Below, piece after piece: positions 7,680-16,856 of a stretch of DNA of 34,488 nt. Each line of letters begins with the position of its first letter. The stretch's first letter is position 1. Made by a program: the position numbers and the translations under genes. The stretch is from positions 1 to 34,488 of the forward strand of contig CAZPMT010000052.1 of assembly GCA_964587655.1 (NCBI GenBank). Reading direction: 5' to 3'. A model generated the notes under the pieces. It ran no database searches. It was not told where the DNA came from and saw nothing but the letters and a program-made list of their open reading frames with translations. The DNA is from CAZPMT01 sp964587655 (GTDB taxonomy: Bacteria > Hydrogenedentota > Hydrogenedentia > Hydrogenedentales > SLHB01).

Positions 7680-9650
7680 CTACTTCAGTGTGAGACTCTT
7701 CATGACGATATCGTCGGCAACGGCCTGATTCGGCGAGTTCGCGGAGTACTGCCGTTCAACGGGCAAGTAGCCTTCACGCTCGTAGGTAACGCGGATCTGC
7801 GGGCAGGGCGTCTTGATCGAGATCGTGCTCGCGCTGATGATCACCTGCGTGTCGATGACCGGCTGCACCGGGGCCGTAGCGTCGCGCACGATCGCGGTGA
7901 CCGTACCGTTCGTATCGCAATGGGCGTACCGTTCGCCCGTATCCAACTGCGCGTTGCTGGCGGCGTCCCAACTCTCCTGGGTGTCCGCAAACCACAAGTT
8001 CACTGTCAGTTGACCAACCGACGGCAGTTCCGCCAGCGCGCTCTGCGCCTGCTCCGCGGGCAATTGCGGAGGCATCGCCGGTTGAAGTTCCGTCAAAGTC
8101 TTATTCGCGTTCTCCTCCGAGGGCGGCGCGGGGTCCTGCGTCGGGGCCGGAGGCGGCGCGACGGGCGGTGTGGGAGGCGGTTCAGGTGTCGAGGGAGGCT
8201 GCGTGGTCGGTGCAGACGTTTGTGAGTCCGCGGGTGGCGAGGCGGGAGTCGTCTCAGTGGGAACGGGCGGGCTATCGGGCGGAGGCGGTTGCTGCGGCGT
8301 ATTCTCCTTGTTCACCGTTGTTTCAGGCTTGACGGGCTTCTCCTCGGATTTCCCGGCTTCACCTTTAACGGCCGGTTTTACTTTCGGAGGTTGTGCCGCC
8401 TGCGGCGGGTCTTCCTTGGGCTTCTCCCGAACTGCCCTCGTCTCTTTCTTCGGTTCTTCTTTCTGCGGTACTGGCGGTTTCGGATTTTCCTTGGGGACAG
8501 GCAAGTCGGCGGCGGCCATTGGCGGGGGAGCAGGATTCTGCCGGCCCAGCACGACCATCGCGACCACCACGCCGATAGCTAACAAGATCATTGTGGTCAA
8601 TATCGCCGGAAGAAGAGTCTCGCGCTTTACGAGACGCGACACCCCGGGCCTGAACGAACTTGTGCCGCCTGGCGCTTCCGGCAGCGGCCCGCCAAACGGC
8701 GCCGCTGCGCGTTGCTCAGGCGACAGCATGGAAAGCACCGTCGAGACATCATGCTGAGGCGGCTTGGGCTTCACGCCGTTCTCCGCATCGAGCGCCAACG
8801 CGGCGGGATTCGGTTTCTCCTTGAGGCTCTCCCGCAAAGCCGCTGCCATCATGCGGCCATCCTGATAGCGCTTCTCCGGCTCCTTGCTGAGCGATTTCAT
8901 CACGACGCGCGACAGGTTTTCATTGAGGCCGGCGTTCACATCATGGGGAGGAGCGGGGTCCTCGTTCACGATCTTGTGCAGGATTGCGCCGAACACGTCG
9001 CCCGTGAACGGGCGCTGACCCGTCAGCATTTCGTAAAGAATGACTCCGACCGAAAACAGGTCCGACCGCCCGTCCACCTTCTGTCCCATCACCTGTTCCG
9101 GACTCATGCAATAGGGCGTGCCGACGATCGCACCGTCCTGCGTCAGTGTCGAGTCGCTCACTCGCGCGATCCCGAAGTCGGCTACCTTGATGCCGCCATC
9201 GGTGTGCATCAGGATGTTCGCCGGCTTAATGTCGCGATGGACGACGCCCTGGTCGTGGGCCGCCGCCAGGGCGCCGCAGATGGCGACGGCGATCTTGACG
9301 GCCTCCTTGGGCTCGAGCCGGCCCCTGTCGCGCAGCCGATCCCTGAGACTGCCTCCCGCCATGAACTCCATGGCGATGAACGCGATGTCATCCACCTGAT
9401 CGGCGTCGTAGATCGTGATGATGCCCGAGTGATTGAGCTGGCCCGCCGCGTGCGCCTCGCGGATGAAACGCTCCATCATCTCGTCGGCGCGCTCCTCGCC
9501 CTCGAGCAGGTCCCGCCGCGCCGCTTTGATGGCCACCCGGCGGCCAATGATCGGGTCGAGACCTTCATACACGACCCCCATCGCGCCCCGGCCAATCTCA
9601 CGGACGATCTTATATCGCCCAAGCTTCTTCGGTATATGGTGTTTCGCCAT
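7680..9650 (-). CDS. Membrane-anchored Ser/Thr protein kinase
   Basis: ATG 9650 has GGAAGG just upstream; the longer frame to 9812 only adds a tandem-repeat-derived leader. The product is 656 residues. The kinase domain (about 12-275) shows the Gly loop GRGAMGVVYEG (20-30), the VAIK lysine at about 42, HRDIKPANIL (138-147), DFGIAR (158-163) and a TPYCMSPEQ activation-segment end. All catalytic residues are present, so it should be active. Residues about 347-368 are a single membrane span. Then comes a long Pro-rich stretch (about 375-550) and a C-terminal beta domain ending VTYEREGYLPVERQY, reminiscent of PEGA-type domains. The kinase faces the cytoplasm and the tail the envelope. Its ligand is unknown. 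Confidence 0.92.
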   Translation of the reverse strand: MAKHHIPKKLGRYKIVREIGRGAMGVVYEGLDPIIGRRVAIKAARRDLLEGEERADEMMERFIREAHAAGQLNHSGIITIYDADQVDDIAFIAMEFMAGGSLRDRLRDRGRLEPKEAVKIAVAICGALAAAHDQGVVHRDIKPANILMHTDGGIKVADFGIARVSDSTLTQDGAIVGTPYCMSPEQVMGQKVDGRSDLFSVGVILYEMLTGQRPFTGDVFGAILHKIVNEDPAPPHDVNAGLNENLSRVVMKSLSKEPEKRYQDGRMMAAALRESLKEKPNPAALALDAENGVKPKPPQHDVSTVLSMLSPEQRAAAPFGGPLPEAPGGTSSFRPGVSRLVKRETLLPAILTTMILLAIGVVVAMVVLGRQNPAPPPMAAADLPVPKENPKPPVPQKEEPKKETRAVREKPKEDPPQAAQPPKVKPAVKGEAGKSEEKPVKPETTVNKENTPQQPPPPDSPPVPTETTPASPPADSQTSAPTTQPPSTPEPPPTPPVAPPPAPTQDPAPPSEENANKTLTELQPAMPPQLPAEQAQSALAELPSVGQLTVNLWFADTQESWDAASNAQLDTGERYAHCDTNGTVTAIVRDATAPVQPVIDTQVIISASTISIKTPCPQIRVTYEREGYLPVERQYSANSPNQAVADDIVMKSLTLK

Positions 9651-9968
9651 CGTCCTTCCGGGGCGCTCTTGCACGCCCTCCTTGACTTCACGTCTTTCCG
9701 CCCGCATGCGCGCCGGCGGGAACATGGTCCGATCCGTCAGATCCGTCCGATCCGTCCGATTTCCACCCGCACGCGCGCGAGTATATGATGATGGGCTTCG
9801 CCAGCCATGCATTCAACAAGATCCCGGTTGACACGCAGGCGTTACGCGACATATCGTTATCCCCTGGGTCTTTACCGCGGGTACCGCATACGTGGGACAA
9901 CCCACGTCGAGGGGGCAATGCCGGTGCGCATACTCCGGGGATATCGGATGCTTATGAGATCTTGACGC
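9651..9968. other. Divergent kinase/MATE intergenic region
   Basis: This 318-base gap must hold promoters for both divergent genes, but no strong -35/-10 match is visible. It contains the short tandem array at 9727-9760. Confidence 0.5.
9727..9760. repeat. Short tandem repeat GATCCGTCC
   Basis: Three to four near-perfect copies of GATCCGTCC/GATCCGTCA occur in a row upstream of the kinase start. Read on the minus strand they would encode TDRTDLTDRT-like residues, which argues for the downstream start at 9650. Confidence 0.75.
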
Positions 9969-11360
9969 ATGCAACATACAGTCGAAATAGAGAGCCGCTG
10001 GACCGGATTGCGCGAAGTCATGGCCATGTCCGGACCCATCATCCTCGGCTCACTGTCTTACACGATCATGCGTTTCGTCGATCAGATGGTCGTGTCCCGT
10101 CTTGGCACCGAGGCGTTGGCCGCGATGGGTTCCGCGGGTGTGTGGTCCTATGTGATGGCCTGCTTTGTCTTTGGGATCATCGGTTGCGTCAGCACGTTCG
10201 TTTCCCAATGCTATGGCCGCGGCGAGATGGAGCAATGCGCCCGTTACACGTGGCAGGGCATCCATCTTTCATTGCTGGCCGGGGTCCTTGCGTTCGCCCT
10301 ATGGCCCCTGTCCGGGCCGCTTTTTCAATCGATGGGACACAGCCCCGATGTCACCCGGTTCGAGGCGACATTCTTCCGCATCTGGCTTGCAGGCTACGCC
10401 GCCGTTGCGTGGATGACGGCGCTGGCATCGTTCTTCCAGTCCGTGGGCCGCCCCGGCATACCCATGTACGTGGCCATCGCCGCAAACCTGATCAACCTCG
10501 TCCTAAATATCGTGCTCGTCTTCGGGTATCTCGGTTTCCCCCGGATGGGCATTGCAGGCTCCGCCCTCGCCACCGTCATCGCACAGTGGTTTCAAGCCCT
10601 CTGCCTCCATGCGATCTTCATCAGCGGCCCGTTCCACGCCCGGTTCAACACCCGCCGGGCTTTCATGCCCGACTTCGGACGTCTCCGCGAGTTGTTCCGA
10701 ATAGGGTTCTTCTCAGGCCTCACGATCCTAATGGACGTCGGCAACTGGGCGATCTTCACGAGTTTCGTCGTGGGCCACTTCGGCGACGTGGCCCTCGCCT
10801 CGCACAACGCGGCAATTGGGTTCATGCACTTGTGCTTCATGCCCGCCCTCGGCGTGAACCAGGGCATCTGCGCCATTGTCGGACAATACATCGGACGCGG
10901 AAACTTCAGCGCCGCCGTCGCCCGAACTTATACCGCCATGAAGGTGACCATCGTCTATATGTTCTGCACGGGTCTCGTCTTCGCCTTCTTCGGAAAGGGC
11001 CTCATACGGGCTTTCTTCTCCCAGGACCCCGGCGTTGTGGCCCTCGGCCATACGCTGCTCATCCTCGCCGCGTTTTTCCAGGGGTTCGACGCCATCAATA
11101 TCGTCGTGTTCGGCGCGTTGCGAGGCGCTGGAGATACGCTTCGCGTCGCCATCATCACCTTCGCAGGCGCATACCTATTCTTCCTGCCCTTGTCCATGTT
11201 TCTCGCATTCGTGGAAGGATGGGGCGCCGTAGGCGCATGGATCGGCGCCACCGTCTACATCATCGGACTGAGCGGGATCCTCTACCTGCGGTTTCGCGGC
11301 GGAAAATGGAAGGGGATCCGCATCTTCTCCCACGAGACCGAAGGCGCGCCCCTGGCCTGA
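9969..11360 (+). CDS. MATE family multidrug/cation efflux transporter
   Basis: 463 residues, the usual MATE length, with about 12 hydrophobic segments. The first half begins REVMAMSGPIILGSLSYTIM, then FVDQMVVSRLGTEALAAMG, the typical MATE opening. The second half repeats the pattern (GFFSGLTILMDVGNWAIF, then ASHNAAIGFMHLCFMPALG). The reaction expected from the family is Na+- or H+-coupled export of cationic compounds from the cytoplasm; the actual substrate cannot be told. ATG 9969 is the first start giving an intact N-terminus. It stands alone, divergent from the kinase, and converges on the peptidase gene through the inverted repeat at 11374-11460. Confidence 0.93.
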   Translation: MQHTVEIESRWTGLREVMAMSGPIILGSLSYTIMRFVDQMVVSRLGTEALAAMGSAGVWSYVMACFVFGIIGCVSTFVSQCYGRGEMEQCARYTWQGIHLSLLAGVLAFALWPLSGPLFQSMGHSPDVTRFEATFFRIWLAGYAAVAWMTALASFFQSVGRPGIPMYVAIAANLINLVLNIVLVFGYLGFPRMGIAGSALATVIAQWFQALCLHAIFISGPFHARFNTRRAFMPDFGRLRELFRIGFFSGLTILMDVGNWAIFTSFVVGHFGDVALASHNAAIGFMHLCFMPALGVNQGICAIVGQYIGRGNFSAAVARTYTAMKVTIVYMFCTGLVFAFFGKGLIRAFFSQDPGVVALGHTLLILAAFFQGFDAINIVVFGALRGAGDTLRVAIITFAGAYLFFLPLSMFLAFVEGWGAVGAWIGATVYIIGLSGILYLRFRGGKWKGIRIFSHETEGAPLA

Positions 11361-11373
11361 AGACTCAGAGTGG

Positions 11374-11460
11374 ACGTCATTCCCGCGAAGGCGGGAATCC
11401 AGTGCGAGAGTTACCATGTGGCGTAGGCGTTCTGGATTCCCGCCTTCGCGGGAATGACGT
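11374..11460. repeat. Perfect 29-bp inverted repeat between convergent genes
   Basis: Arms 11374-11402 and 11432-11460 are exact reverse complements, and each arm contains its own small hairpin (ATTCCCGCG / CGCGGGAAT type). Sequences of this ATTCCCGCGAAGGCGGGAAT type are known as dispersed intergenic repeats in many bacteria (for example the dRS3 class of Neisseria). It lies between the MATE gene and the peptidase gene, where it could end transcription from both sides. Confidence 0.9.
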
Positions 11461-11491
11461 TACTGCTGTATTCCTTCACAAGCTTTCAGAG

Positions 11492-13990
11492 TCACTCCTG
11501 TTCCTTGAACGCAAAACTCGGCAGTAGCTTCTTGCGTGGGAAATGCGGCATCGAGAACCCTTGCTCAAGGCGTCCTCCTCCTCCGCCGTCCGTGCGATCG
11601 ATGTATCCTGGGTACCACCAATTCGAGTAGTAGTTGAGTTCGTCAAACGACAACAGTTCGGAGAAATCGCCGGAATATGGATTGCTCAAGTCCATGGGAA
11701 TCGTTCCTAGAAATATCCAGTCACTTATTCCGCTGGGCGGATCGATGTAGGCAACCGTAACGTTCGCACCGCCGTAGAAGCCGCCTGAATAAAGGTTGAT
11801 CAACACGTAATACGTGCCGGCTTCCACCAACGAGACCGCGCCGTAGTACTCGACGGGAACACCCGAATCGGTCGAATCAGCGGAGAAGAAACCGTTCGGC
11901 GTCGTCTGACCGGTGTAGGGCGCATAGACACTCGGGCCGGGTTCCACGATTATCAGATCCACATCGGCGTCCGTATCCCACTCGACCCAGACCGCAAACT
12001 CACCGACCTTCCGCGTTTCGGACGCCGTGCCTCCCACGAGCGCTTGAATGGCCGCAAGCCACGTCGTGGGACTCTTGGGCTGATTGCACTTTAGAAGCGC
12101 GTAACGCTCGAATTCGCTCGCCCCGCCGGCCTCGGGAACCGCGTCTTGTTTTGGCGAATACACCGCCAGTCCTTTTTCCGCGTCGAAATCCACCGTATTA
12201 TGACGGTGCGCTATCACGCAAGCTTCCGATTTCATGGCCACTTGCTGCGCCTGTGTTTTGAGCGGGCCGTCCTGCGCGAACTGCGCCATCTTCGTGCAGA
12301 AATCGGACAAGTCATAATTCTCCGGAAAGGCGAAGCGCAAGGCGTTTTCCTGCGCGTAGCTAACCGCTCCCCGCGCGGTCGTCGCATCGGCCACGATGAC
12401 GCCCGCGAGATCCCGAACCGCCGTGTCCAAGGCATCGATCTGCGCCATGTCCACGGCCGATTTTGTGACTTTCTCTCGCGTCGAGTCCTTATAGGAATCG
12501 TAATACTTATCGACGATCGTCGTTGAGAGCGTGGCAGCCGGCATCGTCGGATTCCCGGTCAGCGCCTGCAAGATTGTGTCATACGGGTCGCCATCGCCGG
12601 GCTCGGTCTCCTCTGAGAACACCATGTAATCGCAAAGGCCCTTGAACTCGTAGGCCACTTCATACATGGCCATGAGGCAGGCGTCGAAATTGACAAGAGA
12701 CAAGTGGACGCCTGATTCAGCCACCGCCGACGCCAAGTCCGGCAGGCTCATGTAGGACCCGCTGGTCTCATCTTGAACCGCGCCGCGGGAGAGGCCTCGG
12801 CGTTTCCAGCCGCTGCCGTGATCCCAGATAACCAGCGCGAGTTTCTTGGCCGGATACGTTTGGGCCGCCCAACGGACAAAATCCTTCAATACTGCCTTCG
12901 ACCCCATGTCCACGCTGCCTATCGAGGTCGCGGTGCTCAGGTACTGCGCAAACGGGTCATCGTTCTTCGTCATCAGCATGCGGCGGGTGTCGCCCGTGTA
13001 TGCCGAATCCTGAAGCCATCCCGAGTATTTCTTGCTGAACTCCGCTTGAACTACGATGTTGACTTTATCGGTCGATCCGACTTTCGCCATCTCCACCATG
13101 TCGCTGGCGCCCGCATAGCACAGGTTGTTGTCCGCACCCATGTAAACCATGTACGTCCATTCAACCCCGCCTTCGCCTTCGCCCTCGCCCTCTCCTTCAC
13201 CTTCGCCCTCTCCTTCACCTTCGCCCTCGCCTTCACCCTCTCCTTCACCCTCTCCCTCACCTTCACCCTCGCCTTCTCCTTCACCCTCGCCTTCTCCTTC
13301 TCCTTCTCCTTCTCCTTCTCCTTCGCCTTCACCCTCGCCTTCTCCTTCTCCTTCGCCTTCACCTTCGCCCTCGCCTTCGCCCTCGCCTCCCGCCGTCACG
13401 ACTATGAAGCCCCCCTTCGCTTCTGAGTCGCTTCCCACGACGGTAACGACGGTCAGCGTTACGGAATAGGTCCCGGGTTGAGCATACGCGTGCGACGGAT
13501 TACGCTCGGTGCTGGTCGTACCGTCTCCGAAACTCCACACCCAACTGATAATGGGCGAACTGCCCGCAGAGGATTGATCCGTGAACTGCACCGTTAGCGG
13601 CGGCGAGCCGCTCCTGGGATCCGCCGAAAACGCGGCCGTGGGTCCCACGGAAGCAGTGACGACTACATAGCCCGCCTTCGTCTCGGTATCGGTCCCGTCA
13701 GCCGTGGTAACCGTCAGGCTCACTGTGAAGGTTCCCGCCTGTGCATACGCATGGCTCGGGTTTGGCTGCGTGCTCGTGCCGCCGTCGCCGAAACTCCACA
13801 CCCGGCTTATGATGCTGGCGCTGCCCGGCGTCGATTGGTCCGTGAACTGGACCGTTAACGTGGCCGTGCCCGAAGTGGGCGTCCCCGTGAACTGCGCATC
13901 GGGGGGTACCGGTTGCGGGGGCGGACATCCCACCAACGACCATGATGATACAAACAGGACTACACACGCGCCTAAGAATTGCCTTCTCAT
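11492..13990 (-). CDS. Clostripain-type (C11) peptidase lipoprotein with two PKD domains
   Basis: ATG 13990 has AAGGAG upstream and opens a lipoprotein signal ending LVGC with Cys22. The 832-residue product has PKD domains at about 27-110 and 113-200 (each with VWSFGDG), a Gly-Glu linker at about 202-275, then a C11 peptidase domain from about 276 (WTYMVYMGADNNL). His391 in LALVIWDHGSGW and Cys438 in NFDACLMAMYEV form the expected dyad of clostripain/caspase-like peptidases. After about 650 a beta-rich domain resembles the PPC-type secreted C-terminal domain (FAVWVEWDTDADVDLIIVEPG). It should act at the cell surface or periplasm. It directly follows a paralogous PKD lipoprotein gene 57 bases upstream, probably one operon. 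The catalytic preference (Arg for clostripain) is unknown here. Confidence 0.9.
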   Translation of the reverse strand: MRRQFLGACVVLFVSSWSLVGCPPPQPVPPDAQFTGTPTSGTATLTVQFTDQSTPGSASIISRVWSFGDGGTSTQPNPSHAYAQAGTFTVSLTVTTADGTDTETKAGYVVVTASVGPTAAFSADPRSGSPPLTVQFTDQSSAGSSPIISWVWSFGDGTTSTERNPSHAYAQPGTYSVTLTVVTVVGSDSEAKGGFIVVTAGGEGEGEGEGEGEGEGEGEGEGEGEGEGEGEGEGEGEGEGEGEGEGEGEGEGEGEGEGEGEGEGEGEGEGEGEGGVEWTYMVYMGADNNLCYAGASDMVEMAKVGSTDKVNIVVQAEFSKKYSGWLQDSAYTGDTRRMLMTKNDDPFAQYLSTATSIGSVDMGSKAVLKDFVRWAAQTYPAKKLALVIWDHGSGWKRRGLSRGAVQDETSGSYMSLPDLASAVAESGVHLSLVNFDACLMAMYEVAYEFKGLCDYMVFSEETEPGDGDPYDTILQALTGNPTMPAATLSTTIVDKYYDSYKDSTREKVTKSAVDMAQIDALDTAVRDLAGVIVADATTARGAVSYAQENALRFAFPENYDLSDFCTKMAQFAQDGPLKTQAQQVAMKSEACVIAHRHNTVDFDAEKGLAVYSPKQDAVPEAGGASEFERYALLKCNQPKSPTTWLAAIQALVGGTASETRKVGEFAVWVEWDTDADVDLIIVEPGPSVYAPYTGQTTPNGFFSADSTDSGVPVEYYGAVSLVEAGTYYVLINLYSGGFYGGANVTVAYIDPPSGISDWIFLGTIPMDLSNPYSGDFSELLSFDELNYYSNWWYPGYIDRTDGGGGGRLEQGFSMPHFPRKKLLPSFAFKEQE
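13169..13388 (-). repeat. Gly-Glu dipeptide linker repeat (peptidase gene)
   Basis: About 36 uninterrupted Gly-Glu units are encoded between the second PKD domain and the peptidase domain. Gly and Glu codons alternate irregularly (GGC/GGA, GAA/GAG), so it is not a pure DNA tandem copy. The low complexity also keeps the other frames open, giving spurious SPSPSP and FAFTFA frames on the opposite strand. Confidence 0.9.
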
Positions 13991-14047
13991 GTGATTCTCT
14001 CCTTGTCTTAGCGTGCCGCTTTCCCGGAAGTTGACAGATAGCACTGA

Positions 14048-15487
14048 CTACGGATACTGAATGAGCGTATGCAAGAAAATGTTCTCACCTGTTAACAGGT
14101 GCAATTGCAGGTCAGGACCGTGCGTGTCGGCCACGGGCGGCTCAGTGAACTCGATCTGCCCGAACAACGCGCCGTTCCGCAACATGACTCCTTGCGCCGC
14201 CCATTTCTCCGGCTCGATGACCACGTTAATCCAACTCGGATCGTTCACGATCGAAGCGGAAATCCAATGGACGTAGGCGTCTTGAAACCGGTAACTCTCG
14301 CCGCCCAGGCTTGCGGAATTATTGTTCCATCGGAACCACTCGCGAACCTCTTTCCCTATCCTCGAGTCGTGCGCGACGGTCGTGTCCGATTTCTCGTCGA
14401 GCGTAATCGACGTGGAGGGCGAAACGGCCGTGCCGCTGCACTCATCGATGTATTCACAAAAGCTGTCTGGGCCCTCGATATAGCAGTCCTTCTCGCTCCC
14501 AGTCACCTGAATGTCAACCGTGAACGTCTCGGTTCCGTAAAGGTGATCCCCTTGGATGCTGCGAGTCCAGTTGGCGTTCCAACTCTTCGTGTACAACTTT
14601 TGGCTGTCAATCCGCAAGTCGGTCTTCCCGCTCTCGACGATGTCAAAGACTACGTGATGAGAATTCGTGAAGTCCTCCGCGGCGCCTTCGAGGTAGCCAT
14701 CGAACAGGGAAAACACGACCCCGTACGTGGGACCGCCCGAGAATTTCAGTATCATTTTGTCCGCGGGCACGGCGGAGTACGTCCAGACCTCCGAACCCGC
14801 CGCAGCCTGTGTCAGCGTACCTGTAAGAGTGGTCTTGTTCCCGTTCTGACCGCTGGCTTCCCACACGGCCTCAGCGATCAAGGACACGGAATCCACGGCG
14901 ATGGCCGCGAAGTCCACCCCGATGTTGAAACACTCAAGGCCAAAACTGCGCAGATCTTCGCCTTCACCTTCTCCCTCACCTTCGCCCTCACCTTCGCCCT
15001 CTCCTTCACCCTCGCCTTCGCCCTCGCCTTCGCCTTCACCTTCGCCCTCTCCTTCGCCCTCACCTTCGCCCTCACCTTCACCCTCGCCCTCGCCCTCTCC
15101 TTCTCCTTCGCCCTCTCCTTCTCCTTCGCCCTCGCCAGCAGGGAGAACTTGGATGTACGCGTTCTTGGTCTCGGTATCGCTTCCGTCAGCCGTGGTGACC
15201 GTCAGGCTGACATCATAACTTCCCGCCTGTGTATACGTATGGTTTGGGCTTGTTTCTGTGCTTGTGCCGCCGTCACCGAAGATCCACACGCGGCTTATGA
15301 TGCTGGAACTGCCCGGCGTCGATTGGTTCGTGAAATTGACGGTTAAGGGAGCCGCACCCGACGTAGGCGTTGCATTGAAGGCCGCAATTGGCGGCTGTAA
15401 AGCGGGCGGACACCCCGCCACACCGAGGCCCACCATTACGATAAGAAGCGAAGCCCCAAGAGAAATCCGCTCAGATCCTGTCTGCAT
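14048..15487 (-). CDS. PKD-domain lipoprotein with Gly-Glu linker
   Basis: ATG 15487 with GGGAGAG upstream starts a 479-residue lipoprotein; the signal ends GLGVAGC with Cys26. One PKD domain (about 32-115, VWIFGDGGTSTE) is followed by the Gly-Glu linker (about 118-178) and an unrecognised C-terminal domain of about 300 residues containing a Cys cluster (DCYIEGPDSFCEYIDEC). The PKD part is close in DNA and protein to the first PKD domain of the next gene, pointing to duplication. No catalytic motif is seen; a surface adhesion or binding role is a guess. It is probably cotranscribed with the peptidase gene 57 bases downstream. Confidence 0.85.
   Translation of the reverse strand: MQTGSERISLGASLLIVMVGLGVAGCPPALQPPIAAFNATPTSGAAPLTVNFTNQSTPGSSSIISRVWIFGDGGTSTETSPNHTYTQAGSYDVSLTVTTADGSDTETKNAYIQVLPAGEGEGEGEGEGEGEGEGEGEGEGEGEGEGEGEGEGEGEGEGEGEGEGEGEGEGEGEGEGEDLRSFGLECFNIGVDFAAIAVDSVSLIAEAVWEASGQNGNKTTLTGTLTQAAAGSEVWTYSAVPADKMILKFSGGPTYGVVFSLFDGYLEGAAEDFTNSHHVVFDIVESGKTDLRIDSQKLYTKSWNANWTRSIQGDHLYGTETFTVDIQVTGSEKDCYIEGPDSFCEYIDECSGTAVSPSTSITLDEKSDTTVAHDSRIGKEVREWFRWNNNSASLGGESYRFQDAYVHWISASIVNDPSWINVVIEPEKWAAQGVMLRNGALFGQIEFTEPPVADTHGPDLQLHLLTGENIFLHTLIQYP
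14958..15136 (-). repeat. Gly-Glu dipeptide linker repeat (PKD lipoprotein)
   Basis: About 30 Gly-Glu units with mixed codons sit between the PKD domain and the C-terminal domain. It is the same kind of linker as in the neighbouring peptidase gene, but shorter. Confidence 0.9.
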
Positions 15488-15795
15488 GCCAGGACTCTCC
15501 CGCTTATGGACATAGCCGCCGCTCAGTGACAAAGAACCCCTGCTCCGAAATCCTCAACCCTGCGCAAGGCGACTTCGCCCTCGACCCGATGCTATCCCAG
15601 CCCACTAGCACCCATTCTAGCCGGTCCGCCAAACAATGTCAATCGCAAGATCGTGTGCGTTCGTAACCATTCAGTCATGGAGGGATATGGACGGGGGTGG
15701 GTGCAAGGACCGAAAGGACGTGAAGGACCAAAAGGACCTACCGATGAAGTGCGCATTTGGCAATCCAACTGTGAGTGAATGGTTACTGTACGTTC
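15488..15795. other. Intergenic region with GGAC-word repeats
   Basis: Between the sugar-permease stop and the PKD lipoprotein start, both read leftward. Around 15704-15739 the word AAGGAC recurs four times in degenerate form (AAGGACCGAAAGGACGTGA-like). No gene or clear promoter seen. Confidence 0.5.
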
Positions 15796-16827
15796 TTACC
15801 GGGCCTTGAACCGGTCCAGCAGCACTGCGGCCAGAATCACGATGCCGAGGACGACCTGCTGTCCGAAACTCTCGACGCCTATCCAGTTGAGGCCGCTGCT
15901 GAGCACGGATACCACCATCAAGCCGACGAACGTGCCGCCGATCGTCCCGCGCCCGCCGCTGAGGCTTGTGCCTCCAACCACGACGGCGGCGATTACGTTG
16001 AGTTCGTCGCCGAAGCCCGCCTTGGGATCGCCGGACCCGAGCTTGGACGACACAATCAGACCGCCCAGGACTGCCAGCATACCGCACATGGAGTAGACCG
16101 CGAGTTTCGTGAGGCCGACGTTCACCCCGCTGAGCCTCGCCGCTTCTTCGTTGCCGCCCGTGGCGCGGACGTGCCGGCCAAACCGCGTCGTGTTCAGCAA
16201 CACCGCGCCCAGCGCGAACGTCCCCAGCATCACGACGACACCCACCGGCGCCCGGCCCGCAATCCAATGACGTCCGAGGAACGTGTAGGCTTCAGGCAGC
16301 GGGGCAATCGGTTGCCCGCCCGCGAGGATATAGCCCAGGCCGCGCAACGAACTCATCAAGGCCAGCGTGGCGATGAACGGCGGCACCTTGACGCGCGTGA
16401 CCAGCGCCCCCGCAATACACCCCGAGGCCAAGCCGGCCGTCAGCGCCGCGATCCAGCCCACGATAATCCACGCCCACGCCGTCCCCCCTCCTTCCATGCC
16501 CGCCCCGGCCCGCACAATCAAGCCGCACAGAACGCCGCCGAGCGCGATGAGCGAACCGACGGACAGATCGATCCCGCCCGTCAGGATAACGAAGGTCATC
16601 CCGACCGACAGCACCCCATACACGGCGGATTGGTTCAGGATGTTGACGAAACTGCTGTACGACAGGAAGGAGGGACGGTCCCGATGCCGCGCGAGGGCCT
16701 CGAAAATCACGCACTCGATCACGACCGCCAGCAACAGCAAACCGTAATCTCTGAGGAACTCGCGTATGGCGTGCTGCGTTTCACGGCGATCCGCACAGTT
16801 TGTAGGGGGTTGACAAACTGTTGACAA
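15796..16827 (-). CDS. Ribose-type sugar ABC transporter permease
   Basis: This is the membrane subunit of a CUT2-family sugar importer. It is about 343 residues if started at TTG 16827, which has AAGGGAG 8 bases upstream; GTG 16836 is an alternative. Eight or more hydrophobic segments are present. Family landmarks are VGMTFVILTGGIDLSVGSL, VPPFIATLALMSSLRGLGY, ATGGNEEAARLSGVNV and VVVGGTSLSGGRGTIGG. It follows the ATPase gene by 29 bases and completes a binding protein/ATPase/permease operon. A palindromic element covers codons just after the start, so the extreme N-terminus (STVCQPPTNCADRR) is element-derived and the original start may have been altered. The sugar imported is unknown. Confidence 0.9.
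   Translation of the reverse strand: MSTVCQPPTNCADRRETQHAIREFLRDYGLLLLAVVIECVIFEALARHRDRPSFLSYSSFVNILNQSAVYGVLSVGMTFVILTGGIDLSVGSLIALGGVLCGLIVRAGAGMEGGGTAWAWIIVGWIAALTAGLASGCIAGALVTRVKVPPFIATLALMSSLRGLGYILAGGQPIAPLPEAYTFLGRHWIAGRAPVGVVVMLGTFALGAVLLNTTRFGRHVRATGGNEEAARLSGVNVGLTKLAVYSMCGMLAVLGGLIVSSKLGSGDPKAGFGDELNVIAAVVVGGTSLSGGRGTIGGTFVGLMVVSVLSSGLNWIGVESFGQQVVLGIVILAAVLLDRFKAR
16794..16822. repeat. Palindromic element at the permease N-terminus
   Basis: ACAGTTTGT at 16795-16803 and GACAAACTGT at 16812-16821 flank an 8-base loop. It covers the first codons of the permease gene in frame, next to the probable TTG start. Confidence 0.8.
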
Positions 16828-16856
16828 GATGCACACTCCCTTGTGCCAAAACCCAC

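Noticed and set aside
9785..11527. 580-codon plus-strand frame over the MATE gene
   Set aside because: It is an out-of-frame reading of the MATE gene; the product is rich in Arg/His/Pro with no domain.
13149..15346. Ser-Pro and Phe-Ala/Thr repeat proteins on the plus strand, or a CRISPR-like array
   Set aside because: These are the opposite-strand readings of the Gly-Glu linkers; there are no equal-length repeats with unique spacers.
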